Shown: positions 42,178-51,046, numbered from the stretch's first letter. The stretch: 64,000 nucleotides of DNA from Nitrospira sp. (GCA_031315995.1 JALDRG010000007.1:124001-188000), one strand, 5' to 3'. Numbers and translations: made by a program. The notes: a model not told the origin generated them from the sequence alone.

Positions 42178-43161
42178 TTATGGTTTCGCCCCAATCGTCG
42201 TCCTGAGGATCCCGATCGGTTGAATCTCCAATTCGACGACATCCCCCGGCTGCAGATACCGATCGAGTTCCAAACCGCACCCTCCGCCGACCGTGCCGGA
42301 TCCGAACAGATCTCCTGGGTAGATGGCTTCGTCCCGTGACACATGTTCGATCATTTGCGGGAAGGACCAATGAATCGTGCCGAATCGTCCTTCCGACCAC
42401 ACCTCGCCGTTGACGCGTGCGGTCATCCGTAGCGAGGCCAGGTCCGGAATCTCATCGGGCGTGACGATGCAGGGTCCGATGGCGGTCGCAAAATCTTTTC
42501 CCTTTGCCGGGCCGAGGCGACAGGCCATTTCCTGAAACTGAACGTCTCTCGCGCTGAAATCGTTCATGATCGTATAGCCCGCGATATAGGCCTCCGCATC
42601 TCGCTCGACGATATCGAGCCCTCGGCGTCCGATGATGCAGGCCAACTCCAATTCGTAATCCAGTTTCTGCGTGTTGAGCGGCCAACTGAGCGCGTAGTCA
42701 GGCCCGATGATCGTCCGGTGATTGCCTTTGTAGTACACCGGAGCTTTGTACCATTCCGGTGGAATCGGCTGTCCCCGGCGCTTGGAGGTCGCCGCGATGT
42801 GGTCCTCGAAGGCGATGAAGTCCCGCAGCGAGGGGGGATTGGGCAGGGGAGCCGCCAATCGGACCGTCGACGGGTCATAAAAGATGGTCTCTTGCGCCGG
42901 ACCCGTCACCGATGAGCCCAGGCTCACGGCATACTCACACGCGCGACGGGCCGCCGCCAAGGCAGAGGGGCCGCCTTCCAACAACTCCAACATGCTGGCC
43001 GGGACCTGCGCGTCGGCCAGGCGGCGCGGCTGCGCTTCATCTTGGTCGGTGAGCCAGCGGACATGAGCCATGTTGAGATCCACGATATGGCGATCGTGCC
43101 ATGCGCCGATTCTGGTGAAGGTTCCGACGGGCGTCGGGACCTGGAAGCTCACGAGTTTCAT
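42178..43161 (-). CDS. Fumarylacetoacetate hydrolase-family protein (tyrosine pathway)
   Basis: A 327-residue FAH-fold enzyme. The start at 43161 follows GGAG and overlaps the stop of the homogentisate dioxygenase gene. Metal and substrate residues are in FIAFEDHIAATSKRRG, YYKGNHRTIIGP, LDYELELACIIGRRG, AGYTIMNDFSARDVQ and GPAKGKDFATAIGP. It would hydrolyse fumarylacetoacetate to fumarate and acetoacetate. The position just after homogentisate dioxygenase supports the tyrosine role rather than another FAH-fold reaction. The maleylacetoacetate isomerase step is not encoded here. Confidence 0.9.
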   Translation of the reverse strand: MKLVSFQVPTPVGTFTRIGAWHDRHIVDLNMAHVRWLTDQDEAQPRRLADAQVPASMLELLEGGPSALAAARRACEYAVSLGSSVTGPAQETIFYDPSTVRLAAPLPNPPSLRDFIAFEDHIAATSKRRGQPIPPEWYKAPVYYKGNHRTIIGPDYALSWPLNTQKLDYELELACIIGRRGLDIVERDAEAYIAGYTIMNDFSARDVQFQEMACRLGPAKGKDFATAIGPCIVTPDEIPDLASLRMTARVNGEVWSEGRFGTIHWSFPQMIEHVSRDEAIYPGDLFGSGTVGGGCGLELDRYLQPGDVVELEIQPIGILRTTIGAKP

Positions 43162-44273
43162 GGTCGGCTCCAACTCATGGCGTAGTCCTTCAGTTCAACG
43201 GTTTCAAATTCAGGCATCACCCTGAACGCCCGCCGCGATTCGATCATCACGGCGACCTCGTCCGTCTGCTCCTTTGTCCTCCCGGTGACGATAGCCTGAG
43301 GCTGCGGGCCGTGGTGAATGCCTTGGGGATGGAGCGTCAACATGCCGGCTTGAATCCCGGCTCGGCTGAAGAATGCGCCCTGGTGATAAAAGAGCACTTC
43401 GTCATAGTCCATGTTGCGGTGATAAAACGGAACACGAAGTGCGCTCGGATCGCTTTCCAGCGGCCTCGGCGCGAAGGTTGAAATCAGCAGCTCCCCGGCT
43501 TGAAACGTCACATGTACGCTGGGTGGGAGGTGATAGCGCGGGCTGATGACCGGACGAAAATCCCGCACGTTCAATTTGGTCGCCCACAGGTCGCCCTTCC
43601 AGCTTGCGACATCCATAGGATAGAAGGGGTAGTAGACACGGGTATAGTCACCATCGCGCTTGATGCATACTTCCCATTCGCGTCGGCTCTGGGCATCTTG
43701 GGGCGGCGGGCCGAGTTCCGGGGTCACGAGCACGCCTGGATCAAATAACGCATGCCGTCCGAGCGGGCCTCGATCCGGGATCTCGACAGGCGCCACGGTC
43801 TCGACAATGAGAAACAGCCCCGGTTCTGTTTTCGTATCAACATGGACACGATAGGTCGTGCCTTTCGGAATCACCAGGTAGTCGCCGGGTTCGTAACCCA
43901 GCATTCCATAGTCCGTTTCCCAGCGGCCCCGTCCGCGATGGACGAAGACGATTTCGTCGCCGTCGCCATTGCGTACGAAATGAGGCATCGTCTCCGCGCG
44001 TCGAGAGAGCGAAATGCGCGCATCGGTACTCTGCAAGACCATGACGGGTCGCCCATCCGGAGCATGAACGTCGGTCGTGGGCAGCGCCGTACAGGTAAAC
44101 GCCCGAGGTTGGAGGGGACCTTCGATTCTGCTCCAAGCCGTAGGGGGATGGTGGTGATAGAGATGCGAAGAGGGGCCGCTGAATCCTTGGCGACCATGCT
44201 CCTCCTCGTGTAGGCCTTCAGGGATCCCCACATGAGCCTGGTCGGGAGCGGCGCCTTTTTTCACCAAGTACAT
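43158..44273 (-). CDS. hmgA: Homogentisate 1,2-dioxygenase
   Basis: A 371-residue cupin dioxygenase of the short bacterial homogentisate dioxygenase type. The first cupin has GDGDEIVFVHRGRGRWETDY and GDYLVIPKGTTYRV. The C-terminal iron site includes VPFYHRNMDYDEVLFYHQG (His and Glu ligands) and LTLHPQGIHHGPQP. It opens the aromatic ring of homogentisate to maleylacetoacetate. It follows the VOC protein gene and overlaps the FAH gene, giving a compact tyrosine cassette at the front of the operon. Confidence 0.92.
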   Translation of the reverse strand: MYLVKKGAAPDQAHVGIPEGLHEEEHGRQGFSGPSSHLYHHHPPTAWSRIEGPLQPRAFTCTALPTTDVHAPDGRPVMVLQSTDARISLSRRAETMPHFVRNGDGDEIVFVHRGRGRWETDYGMLGYEPGDYLVIPKGTTYRVHVDTKTEPGLFLIVETVAPVEIPDRGPLGRHALFDPGVLVTPELGPPPQDAQSRREWEVCIKRDGDYTRVYYPFYPMDVASWKGDLWATKLNVRDFRPVISPRYHLPPSVHVTFQAGELLISTFAPRPLESDPSALRVPFYHRNMDYDEVLFYHQGAFFSRAGIQAGMLTLHPQGIHHGPQPQAIVTGRTKEQTDEVAVMIESRRAFRVMPEFETVELKDYAMSWSRP

Positions 44274-44310
44274 CCGGGACCTCCTGACGCGTCAGGTGCG
44301 GCTCGATGTT

Positions 44311-44907
44311 CTAGGACGTCGGCTGATACGACTCGGACGGGGCGTCTTTAAACGGAAGCGGAAGGGTCTCGTAGTCGATGATGGTCTTCTCGGCACCCTT
44401 GGATTGATTGCGCTCGATGTCTCGGTAGAGCGCTTCGACGGTCGCGCGTACGAAGGTTTTGGATTCCTCCTGTCCGTGCTGGCGTTGGGTCAGTTCCAGG
44501 AATACGCCACAGCCTGGGAATAGGGGGTATGTGAATCGCTGTTTGAGCGGCCCGAAACCATCCCGACCGTTCTTGGTATCTCCGCAAAATCGAACACCAT
44601 GGGCTTCCCACTCGCGACAGACCGCGTCGATGTCATCCACCTCGATCGCGATATGCTGAACTCCTTCGCCGTACTTGTCGATGAAGTCACAGATCTGAGA
44701 TCGACGTTCTTTGTTGCGACCCTGCATGAGCGCGATCTTCGCATCGCCTCGTTGAACGACCACGGTGTCCATGCTCGAGGTATCACTGCCCACATCCTGC
44801 GCCGACCAGATGATGTGAAAGCCGAGCACCGTGGTAAAGAGGGATTCGGCGGCGGCGAGATTCTTCACGCAGAGCGTAATGTGATCAATGCCGATGGCTT
44901 CTTTCAT
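44311..44907 (-). CDS. VOC-superfamily protein, 4-hydroxyphenylpyruvate dioxygenase-like or epimerase-like
   Basis: A 198-residue vicinal-oxygen-chelate protein, first gene of the operon. Metal ligands can be read as His9 (GIDHITL), His85 (EGVQHIAIEV) and Glu138 (GVFLELTQ), with Gln62 as a possible fourth. Typical 4-hydroxyphenylpyruvate dioxygenase is about twice as long with two VOC domains; this protein has only one pseudo-repeat pair. Its C-terminus (RFTYPLFPGCGVFLELTQ, then VEALYRDIERNQSK) recalls that enzyme, and the neighbours homogentisate dioxygenase and FAH imply the preceding tyrosine step. The spacing of His9, Gln62, His85 and Glu138 is also close to methylmalonyl-CoA epimerase. 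The true reaction is unresolved. Confidence 0.7.
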   Translation of the reverse strand: MKEAIGIDHITLCVKNLAAAESLFTTVLGFHIIWSAQDVGSDTSSMDTVVVQRGDAKIALMQGRNKERRSQICDFIDKYGEGVQHIAIEVDDIDAVCREWEAHGVRFCGDTKNGRDGFGPLKQRFTYPLFPGCGVFLELTQRQHGQEESKTFVRATVEALYRDIERNQSKGAEKTIIDYETLPLPFKDAPSESYQPTS

Positions 44908-44994
44908 GGCGGGTCCTCCTGCGTGGCATCGGGAAGACGTCGAAGCAGCTCAGGTCATCTCATCGTCGAACTCGGGAATCATGTATACCGACAC

Positions 44995-45022
44995 TATATA
45001 ACATAAGAGTTGCATCATTCAA
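44995..45022 (-). promoter_or_regulatory. Promoter of the amino-acid catabolic operon
   Basis: On the minus strand TTGAAT (45017-45022) is followed after 16 bases by TATATA (44995-45000). Transcription would start near 44988, about 80 bases before the first ATG at 44907. It is the only strong promoter-like sequence found upstream of the 21-gene run. Confidence 0.6.
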
Positions 45023-45039
45023 TGCAGATTTTGTATTAT
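45010..45039 (+). promoter_or_regulatory. Divergent promoter of the beta-oxidation operon with shared palindrome
   Basis: On the plus strand an extended -10, TG followed directly by TATTAT (45034-45039), lies 18 bases after TTGCAT (45010-45015). The inverted repeat TGCAT-N6-ATGCA (45011-45026) overlaps the -35 elements of both this and the leftward promoter, so one regulator could control both operons. Confidence 0.5.
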
Positions 45040-45129
45040 TCGTTATGGCGATGAGCACGCATACAGAAATCTTCGTGAAACATGCTCTGAACGCGAAGGG
45101 ACGTTCCGGTATGGCGGCGGAGGTGCACG

Positions 45130-45903
45130 ATGTCGTTTTACGAACATGTGCGCTCAGACGTGCTGCGACATGGAGCGATCAATAATTCCTACCTCACCCG
45201 GTTTCAGGCCGGGGATCTGACCGAAACGGAGTTACGGGCGTTCGCGATTGAGTTTTATAGTTTCGCACGCTTCTTTCCCCGCATCCTTGCCGCGCAATTG
45301 GTCAACACCGAAGATGAAGCCGTGGCCGATGAGCTGACGAGGGTCCTCTACTCGGAACTCGGCGACGGTCTTGTCCAACATCGGCATGAACTGCTGTACC
45401 GGAAATTCCTCCGTTCTCTGGACATCGATATCCACGAAGCTCTGAACACACCCATGATGCCCGCTACTCGCGCCTACATCCAAGGGATGGAAGCGCTCTA
45501 CAGCAGCAGCAACCACGCGACGGCGCTGGGAGCTTCCTTTGGACTGGAGAACATGGCCATCACCATGTGGGACCATTTGATTCCGGGGCTGACCCTGTTG
45601 AAGGAGACCCGGCATCCGCAAATGGATCTGACGTATTTCACATTCCATCGAGACCTCGAGTCCGAGCACGAACAAGCCATGGCGCATGCCATGGAAGCCG
45701 TCGGAGGAATGGGTTGTGTCGTGAACGCGCGCATGTCGGCAAGTGAGCAGAAAGATTTTTGCCGTGGCATGAACGCGGTGCTCGATTATCTTGAAGGCTT
45801 TTGGATGGGGCTTGAACGGAAGCCGTTCGGTTCTGTACAGAGGCGAATGCCGTCGAAGCAACAGCCGGCGAGCATGAGTGAACTGCGCGGGCGACCTCAG
45901 TAA
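45130..45903 (+). CDS. Heme-oxygenase-like diiron (HDO/CADD/PqqC-like) protein
   Basis: A 257-residue all-helical protein of the heme-oxygenase-like diiron family (TenA/PqqC/CADD fold). Probable iron ligands are Glu76 (YSELGDG), His84, Glu140 (FGLENMAITMWDHL), His173, Glu177 and His180 in FHRDLESEHE; the H-x3-E-x2-H triad matches UndA and CADD-type enzymes. Known relatives use O2 to cleave C-C or C-N bonds, for example turning fatty acids to 1-alkenes or making p-aminobenzoate. A strong GGAGGTG ribosome binding site is present. It is the first gene of the beta-oxidation operon, 24 bp before the acyl-CoA ligase, so a fatty-acid-derived substrate is plausible. Confidence 0.8.
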   Translation: MSFYEHVRSDVLRHGAINNSYLTRFQAGDLTETELRAFAIEFYSFARFFPRILAAQLVNTEDEAVADELTRVLYSELGDGLVQHRHELLYRKFLRSLDIDIHEALNTPMMPATRAYIQGMEALYSSSNHATALGASFGLENMAITMWDHLIPGLTLLKETRHPQMDLTYFTFHRDLESEHEQAMAHAMEAVGGMGCVVNARMSASEQKDFCRGMNAVLDYLEGFWMGLERKPFGSVQRRMPSKQQPASMSELRGRPQ

Positions 45904-45927
45904 CCCGTTTTCAGGCCGGAGGATCAC

Positions 45928-47643
45928 ATGGAGCGCGTGTGGATCAGCCGCTATGATGCGGGTGTTCCTCTCACCTCCGCCTATCCGGAATGGACAGTCC
46001 CGGACCTTCTTCGGCACTCCGCCTCACGTTTCCCCGATTCGACCGCGCTCTTCTTTTATGGCGCGCGCATCTCCTACCGAGAATTGAACGATCTGACCGC
46101 GCGCTTTGCGCTCGGGCTGCGGCAGCTCGGGGTGCAGGCCGGTGATCGGGTCTCCCTCATGTTGCCGAATATTCCGCAGGCGGTCATCGCCTATTACGGC
46201 GTGTTGAAGGCCGGAGCGATTGTCACACCCACGAATCCTCTTTATGTCGAGAGAGAAATTCAGAGTCAACTGATCGATTCAGGCAGCGAGACCATCGTGG
46301 CGTTGGATCTTTTCTATCCGCGTATTCGTGCCGTCCAAGAGCGCGCACGGCTACCGGCGCGAATCATCATTACCAGCCTCGGGGACTTTCTCCCGGCCAT
46401 GAAGCGGCTGGTGTATCCAATCAAGGCGCGGTTGGAAAAACGCCGGGTCGTGGTCGAGAAAACTCCGCCGGTCTATGACTTTCTTGAATTGCTCGACTCT
46501 TCGCGCAGGCAAGGAGAGAGTGATGTCTCGCGCCTGCCCGTCGTGGGTCCCGATGATCTGGCACAGATCCAATATACAGGCGGCACGACCGGCGCCCCCA
46601 AAGGCGTCATGCTCACGCATCGCAACGTGGTGGTCAACGCCATGCAGGGCCGTTTCTGGTGTGCGGATTTCCATGACGGGGAGGAAATCTTTCTTGGCGC
46701 GGTGCCGTTGTTCCATTGTTATGGTTTGAGCACATGCCAAAATTTGGCCGTCGCTACGGGCGGCCAGATGATTCTGATCCCGCGTTTCCATGCCGAAGAG
46801 GTGGTGAAAACGATTCACAAGCACCGAGTCACCATTGTGTCCGGAGTGCCCATGATGTTCGCCATGATCACGGATTTCCCGAAAATCAGCCGTTACGACC
46901 TGCATTCGATACGGGTCTGTCTCTCCGGAGCCAGCCCATTGCCGGCTGAGGTTCAAGAAAAGTTCGAGCGGATGAGCGGGGTCAAAATTTCAGAGGGATA
47001 CGGGTTGACCGAGGCCGGTCCCACGACGCATTGCAATCCGATTCATGGGGAACATCCGCGCGGCTCAATGGGGTTGCCGTTTCCTGATACGGATGCCCGG
47101 ATCGTGGATGAAGAGACAGGCCTGCGGGAAGTCCCGACCGGAGAACCGGGCGAACTGATCGTCCGCGGGCCGCAGGTCATGCGGGGTTACTGGATGAAAG
47201 ACGCCGAGACTCACGCCGTGTTGCGCGACGGCTGGCTGTATACCGGAGACATTGTCAGGCGGGACGAACGAGGATTTTTCTTTTTTCTCGATCGGAAGAA
47301 AGATGTGATCAAGCCATGGGGTGAGACGGTTTATCCGCGAGAGGTCGAAGAAATCCTCTCCCAGCATCCCGCTGTGCGCGAGGCGGTGGTGGTGGGTGCT
47401 CCCGATCGGCATTATGGAGAGGCGGTCAGGGCGTTTGTCGTGCGAAGGGATGGATGCGCCGTAACCGAGCGAGAACTGATCGAGCATTGTCGCCGGTCAC
47501 TGGCACGATTCAAGGTTCCAGCGACCATCGAATTTCGTCTCGAATTTCCACGAACCATTATTGGGAAAGTGTTGCGACGGGCCTTGCGCGATGAGGCGAA
47601 GATGGCTTTGGCCGTTGTGCAGGCGTCGCCCAGGGCGATGTGA
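45928..47643 (+). CDS. fadD: Long-chain fatty acid-CoA ligase
   Basis: A 571-residue ANL-family ligase. The P-loop is QIQYTGGTTGAPKGVMLT, the A5 motif EGYGLTEAGPTTHCN and the hinge region DGWLYTGDIVRRDERGFFFF; the C-terminal lysine is in RTIIGKVLRRALRD. It activates free fatty acids for beta-oxidation at the membrane. The MLPNIPQAVIAYYGVLKAGAI segment is typical of the long-chain group. It follows the HDO gene at 24 bp and precedes the thiolase at 20 bp. Confidence 0.92.
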   Translation: MERVWISRYDAGVPLTSAYPEWTVPDLLRHSASRFPDSTALFFYGARISYRELNDLTARFALGLRQLGVQAGDRVSLMLPNIPQAVIAYYGVLKAGAIVTPTNPLYVEREIQSQLIDSGSETIVALDLFYPRIRAVQERARLPARIIITSLGDFLPAMKRLVYPIKARLEKRRVVVEKTPPVYDFLELLDSSRRQGESDVSRLPVVGPDDLAQIQYTGGTTGAPKGVMLTHRNVVVNAMQGRFWCADFHDGEEIFLGAVPLFHCYGLSTCQNLAVATGGQMILIPRFHAEEVVKTIHKHRVTIVSGVPMMFAMITDFPKISRYDLHSIRVCLSGASPLPAEVQEKFERMSGVKISEGYGLTEAGPTTHCNPIHGEHPRGSMGLPFPDTDARIVDEETGLREVPTGEPGELIVRGPQVMRGYWMKDAETHAVLRDGWLYTGDIVRRDERGFFFFLDRKKDVIKPWGETVYPREVEEILSQHPAVREAVVVGAPDRHYGEAVRAFVVRRDGCAVTERELIEHCRRSLARFKVPATIEFRLEFPRTIIGKVLRRALRDEAKMALAVVQASPRAM

Positions 47644-47663
47644 CGGCCTGCGAGGAGGTCTCC

Positions 47664-48854
47664 ATGAAAGAGGTCGTCATTGTGGCCGGCGTGCGCACAC
47701 CGATCGGCAACTTCGGCGGCGCGCTGAAGGACCTCGCGCCTCATCGGCTGGGGGAACTGGTCGTGCGTGAAGCCGTCTCCCGCGCTAACCTGGATCCCCA
47801 TCTGATCGACGAAGCGATCGTCGGCTCCGTCGGGCATATGAGCGATGCGTACAACGTCGCCCGCGTGATTGCGCTCATGGCGGGACTTCCGGTGCGCACG
47901 CCGGCCTATTCGGTGCAACGGAATTGCTCGTCCGGACTTCAACCATTCGTCAATGCGTATCAGAACATTCAAAGTGAAGATGCCGATGCGCAGGTCGTCG
48001 GAGGAGTGGAAAGCATGAGCCGCGCTCCGTTCGTGTCTCGTGACATGCGCTGGGGAAAACGGCTCCGCAATACCGAATTGATCGACAGTATCTGGGAGGG
48101 ATTGACCGATGCGTTTTGCGGCCAATTGATGGGCCGAACGGCCGAGAACCTGGCCGAGGAGTTCGGCGTCAGTCGTGAAGAGCAGGATCGATATGCCGTA
48201 GAGAGTCACCGCCGGGCGTTCAAAGCCATTCGGGAAGGCCGGCTTAAAGACGAGATTCTTCCGGTGAAGGTCCAAAAATCGGTGGCCGGGCGGGACGTAG
48301 CGCCGGTCGTCGTCTCCCAAGACGAAGGTCCGAATGTCGGCTTGACCGAACAGCAACTGGCGCTTTATCCGCCGCTTTTCAAGGAGGGCGGCACGGTGAC
48401 GGCGGGGAACAGCTGTCCGCTCAACGACGGGGCTGCCGCGGCGATCGTCATGTCCGCCTCGCGCGCGCGCGACCTGGGGTGTCGTCCGTTGGGCCGCATC
48501 AGAGGGTATGCGTTCATCGGCGTGGATCCGACTCGCATGGGGATCGGACCGGCCGAGGCGTTGCCGTTGGCGCTCAAGCGTGGCGGTGTGACCCTCTCCG
48601 ACCTGGGGCTCATCGAAGTGAATGAGGCGTTTGCCGCGCAGTATCTCGTGGTGGAGCGCGTATTGGGGCTGACGCGTGACTTGGTCAACGTGAACGGCGG
48701 CGCGATTGCGCTGGGCCATCCGGTCGGCATGACCGGAGCGCGCTTGGTGATTACTCTCTTGTATGAGATGCAACGGCGCGGCGCCGCACTGGGCGCAGTG
48801 GCCCTATGCGTCGGGGGCGGACAAGGAGCCGCGATGGTGTTGGAGCACCTGTGA
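47664..48854 (+). CDS. 3-Ketoacyl-CoA thiolase / acetyl-CoA acyltransferase
   Basis: A 396-residue thiolase. GAGGAGGT precedes the ATG at 47664. The nucleophile is in SVQRNCSSGLQPF, the His in NVNGGAIALGHPVGMTGAR and the second Cys in LCVGGGQGAAMV. It performs the thiolytic last step of each beta-oxidation round. It groups with FadA-type enzymes through its neighbours; chain-length preference cannot be read. Confidence 0.92.
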   Translation: MKEVVIVAGVRTPIGNFGGALKDLAPHRLGELVVREAVSRANLDPHLIDEAIVGSVGHMSDAYNVARVIALMAGLPVRTPAYSVQRNCSSGLQPFVNAYQNIQSEDADAQVVGGVESMSRAPFVSRDMRWGKRLRNTELIDSIWEGLTDAFCGQLMGRTAENLAEEFGVSREEQDRYAVESHRRAFKAIREGRLKDEILPVKVQKSVAGRDVAPVVVSQDEGPNVGLTEQQLALYPPLFKEGGTVTAGNSCPLNDGAAAAIVMSASRARDLGCRPLGRIRGYAFIGVDPTRMGIGPAEALPLALKRGGVTLSDLGLIEVNEAFAAQYLVVERVLGLTRDLVNVNGGAIALGHPVGMTGARLVITLLYEMQRRGAALGAVALCVGGGQGAAMVLEHL

Positions 48855-48926
48855 CCGAGTGATCCGAATGGCGAGGTGCCGATTGCACGTGCACAGAGGC
48901 GCGTAGCGCTTCTCGGGAGTCGCCGC

Positions 48927-50150
48927 ATGTACATCTATAAAGTCGGGGTTGTAGGGGCCGGTACCATGGGCGCACAGATTGCGGAAGTGGTGAGCTACGC
49001 CGGCGTGCCGGTGATGCTGGCCGACATTCAGGAACCGCTGGCCAGACGAGGGGTCGAGTCTGTGCGAGCGATTTACCAGGCCCGCGTGGACAAGGCCAAG
49101 ATGACGCCCGAGCAACTGGACGAAAAAATGCTGCTCGTGACCGCGGTGTCGAACCTCGATGGACTCAACGATGTCGACTTGGTGATTGAAGCCGTGTCAG
49201 AGGACCTGACGCTCAAACAACGGGTATTCCACGAGCTTGATCGAGCCTGCTCGCGAAGTACGATTCTGGCGAGCAACACGTCCGCGCTGTCCATCTCAGC
49301 GATGGGGGCTTCGACGACAAGGCCCGGCAAAGTGGTAGGACTCCATTTTTTCAATCCGGCCTACGCGATGCCGCTGGTGGAGGTCATCCCAGGCCTGGCC
49401 ACCGATACGCAGACGATCGACGACACGGTCAGCTTCGCGGAAAGCCTCCGGAAGACACCGGTGATCGTGAAGGAATGCGCGGGTTTCCTCGTCAATCGAT
49501 TGCTCTTTCCTTACTTGAATGAAGCCGTCTGGTGTCTCCAAGACGGAGACGCATCCATCCAGGAGATCGATCAGGACATGGTGGCATTCGGCATGCCCGT
49601 CGGTCCCTTTACCTTGCTCGACACCGTCGGCCTCGATATCGCCCTCGACGTCGCGCGTATTCTGCATCGATCCTATGGACCTCGAATGGTCCCGGCTCCG
49701 CTCCTCGACGCGTTGGTCAAGGCAGGACGATCGGGCATCAAGTCAGGACATGGGTTCTATGACTATCTCAGCGCCGAGAATCGACGCCTCGACCCGAGCC
49801 TCGAGTCTCTGATTGAGCAAGTACGGCAGCATAGCGGGCCCCAAAGCCTGAAATGGGCCAGGTCGCGTCTTCTGTTGGCTATGGTGAATGAAGCGGTCAC
49901 CGTGTTGCAGGAAGGCGTCGCTTCGGCGCGTGATATCGACCTTGCGATGGTGGCGGGGACGGGATTCCCGAACGAGAAGGGCGGCCCGTTGCATGTTGCA
50001 GATCAAGTCGGCATCGACCAGGTGCTGCGGGACTTGGAAAAGTTGAGAGACAATGTGGGTGCTCGTTTCTGGCCCGCGCCGATGTTGCGACGAATGGTGG
50101 CGGCCGGCTTTACCGGGCACCTTGCGGGGAGAGGGTTCTTTTCGTACTGA
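48927..50150 (+). CDS. 3-Hydroxyacyl-CoA dehydrogenase, two C-terminal domains
   Basis: A 407-residue NAD-dependent dehydrogenase. The ATG at 48927 follows GGGAG and begins at the Rossmann strand YKVGVVGAGTMGAQIAEVV. The catalytic region is SNTSALSISAMG and VVGLHFFNPAYAMPLVEVI. Two consecutive C-terminal 3HCDH domains follow (residues about 185-280 and 305-400), as in the monofunctional part of FadB-type proteins but without the enoyl-CoA hydratase part. That activity is encoded separately at 50258-51046. It oxidises 3-hydroxyacyl-CoA to 3-ketoacyl-CoA. Confidence 0.92.
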   Translation: MYIYKVGVVGAGTMGAQIAEVVSYAGVPVMLADIQEPLARRGVESVRAIYQARVDKAKMTPEQLDEKMLLVTAVSNLDGLNDVDLVIEAVSEDLTLKQRVFHELDRACSRSTILASNTSALSISAMGASTTRPGKVVGLHFFNPAYAMPLVEVIPGLATDTQTIDDTVSFAESLRKTPVIVKECAGFLVNRLLFPYLNEAVWCLQDGDASIQEIDQDMVAFGMPVGPFTLLDTVGLDIALDVARILHRSYGPRMVPAPLLDALVKAGRSGIKSGHGFYDYLSAENRRLDPSLESLIEQVRQHSGPQSLKWARSRLLLAMVNEAVTVLQEGVASARDIDLAMVAGTGFPNEKGGPLHVADQVGIDQVLRDLEKLRDNVGARFWPAPMLRRMVAAGFTGHLAGRGFFSY

Positions 50151-50257
50151 GGACCGCTGCCGTTGGGGTCGCGGTGAGAGAGCGGAATTGTAGGGACGGC
50201 CGCTGCTGAAATCGGATCCAATCGCGATTGACCGCCATTCAATGAAGTGAGGCTCAA

Positions 50258-51046
50258 ATGACCACGACGACCGGTTCGATGCTCACGTGCAACATGGACG
50301 GAGCGGTGGCTACCCTGGTGATCAACCGTCCTCCCGCGAACAGCTTGACCCCGGAACTCCTGGTCGAGCTGCGTACGGCCTTCGACGGGCTCGCGACCGA
50401 CGACGCAGTGAAAGCGATCGTGCTGACCGGCACGGGTCGGTTCTTCATTGCCGGGGCGGATATTCGAGTATTGGCCTCGATTGCCTCGGTCGGGGAAGGG
50501 GAAGCCATTGCGCTGCAAGGGCAAGCGATCTTGAATCAGATCGAAACACTGGAGAAGCCGGTGATTGCGGCCATCAACGGCATCTGTCTGGGCGGGGGAT
50601 TGGAATTGGCCATGTGTTGTCACGTCAGGCTTGCCGCGGACGGCAGTCGACTCGGCCAGCCGGAAATCAACTTGGGCATCATGCCGGGGTTCGGCGGGAC
50701 GCAGCGGCTTCCCAGGATTGTCGGCCGATCGAAGGCTCTCGAGCTGATCTTGACCGGTGATTCGATCTCAGCGCAGGAGGCGAAGGCGATTGGCTTGGTA
50801 TCCCAGGTGGTTCAGCCGGAGGATCTCCTGCGCCAGGCCCTGGGCCTGGCGCGCACCTTCGCGTCAAAAGGGCAGATAGCCTTGCGCGCGTCGCTTCGAG
50901 CGATCCGACAGGGCATCGAGATGGAACTTCGTGACGGCCTAGCCCTGGAAGCGCGCCTGTTCGGCGGGCTCTGTGATACGGACGATAAAAGCGAAGGCCT
51001 GGCGGCGTTTCTCGAGAAGCGACAGCCGCGTTTCAAGGATCGATGA
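50258..51046 (+). CDS. Enoyl-CoA hydratase
   Basis: A 262-residue crotonase. The oxyanion hole elements RFFIAGADIRVLAS and GICLGGGLELAMCCHVRLA are intact and the catalytic Glu pair lies in SRLGQPEINLGIMPGFGGTQ, the classic hydratase signature. It hydrates 2-enoyl-CoA in beta-oxidation. It is followed immediately by the patatin gene, whose ATG abuts its stop. Confidence 0.93.
   Translation: MTTTTGSMLTCNMDGAVATLVINRPPANSLTPELLVELRTAFDGLATDDAVKAIVLTGTGRFFIAGADIRVLASIASVGEGEAIALQGQAILNQIETLEKPVIAAINGICLGGGLELAMCCHVRLAADGSRLGQPEINLGIMPGFGGTQRLPRIVGRSKALELILTGDSISAQEAKAIGLVSQVVQPEDLLRQALGLARTFASKGQIALRASLRAIRQGIEMELRDGLALEARLFGGLCDTDDKSEGLAAFLEKRQPRFKDR

Noticed and set aside
47412..48773. 453-codon ORF on the minus strand over the thiolase gene
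   Set aside because: Antisense to a thiolase with intact catalytic motifs; no motif of its own.
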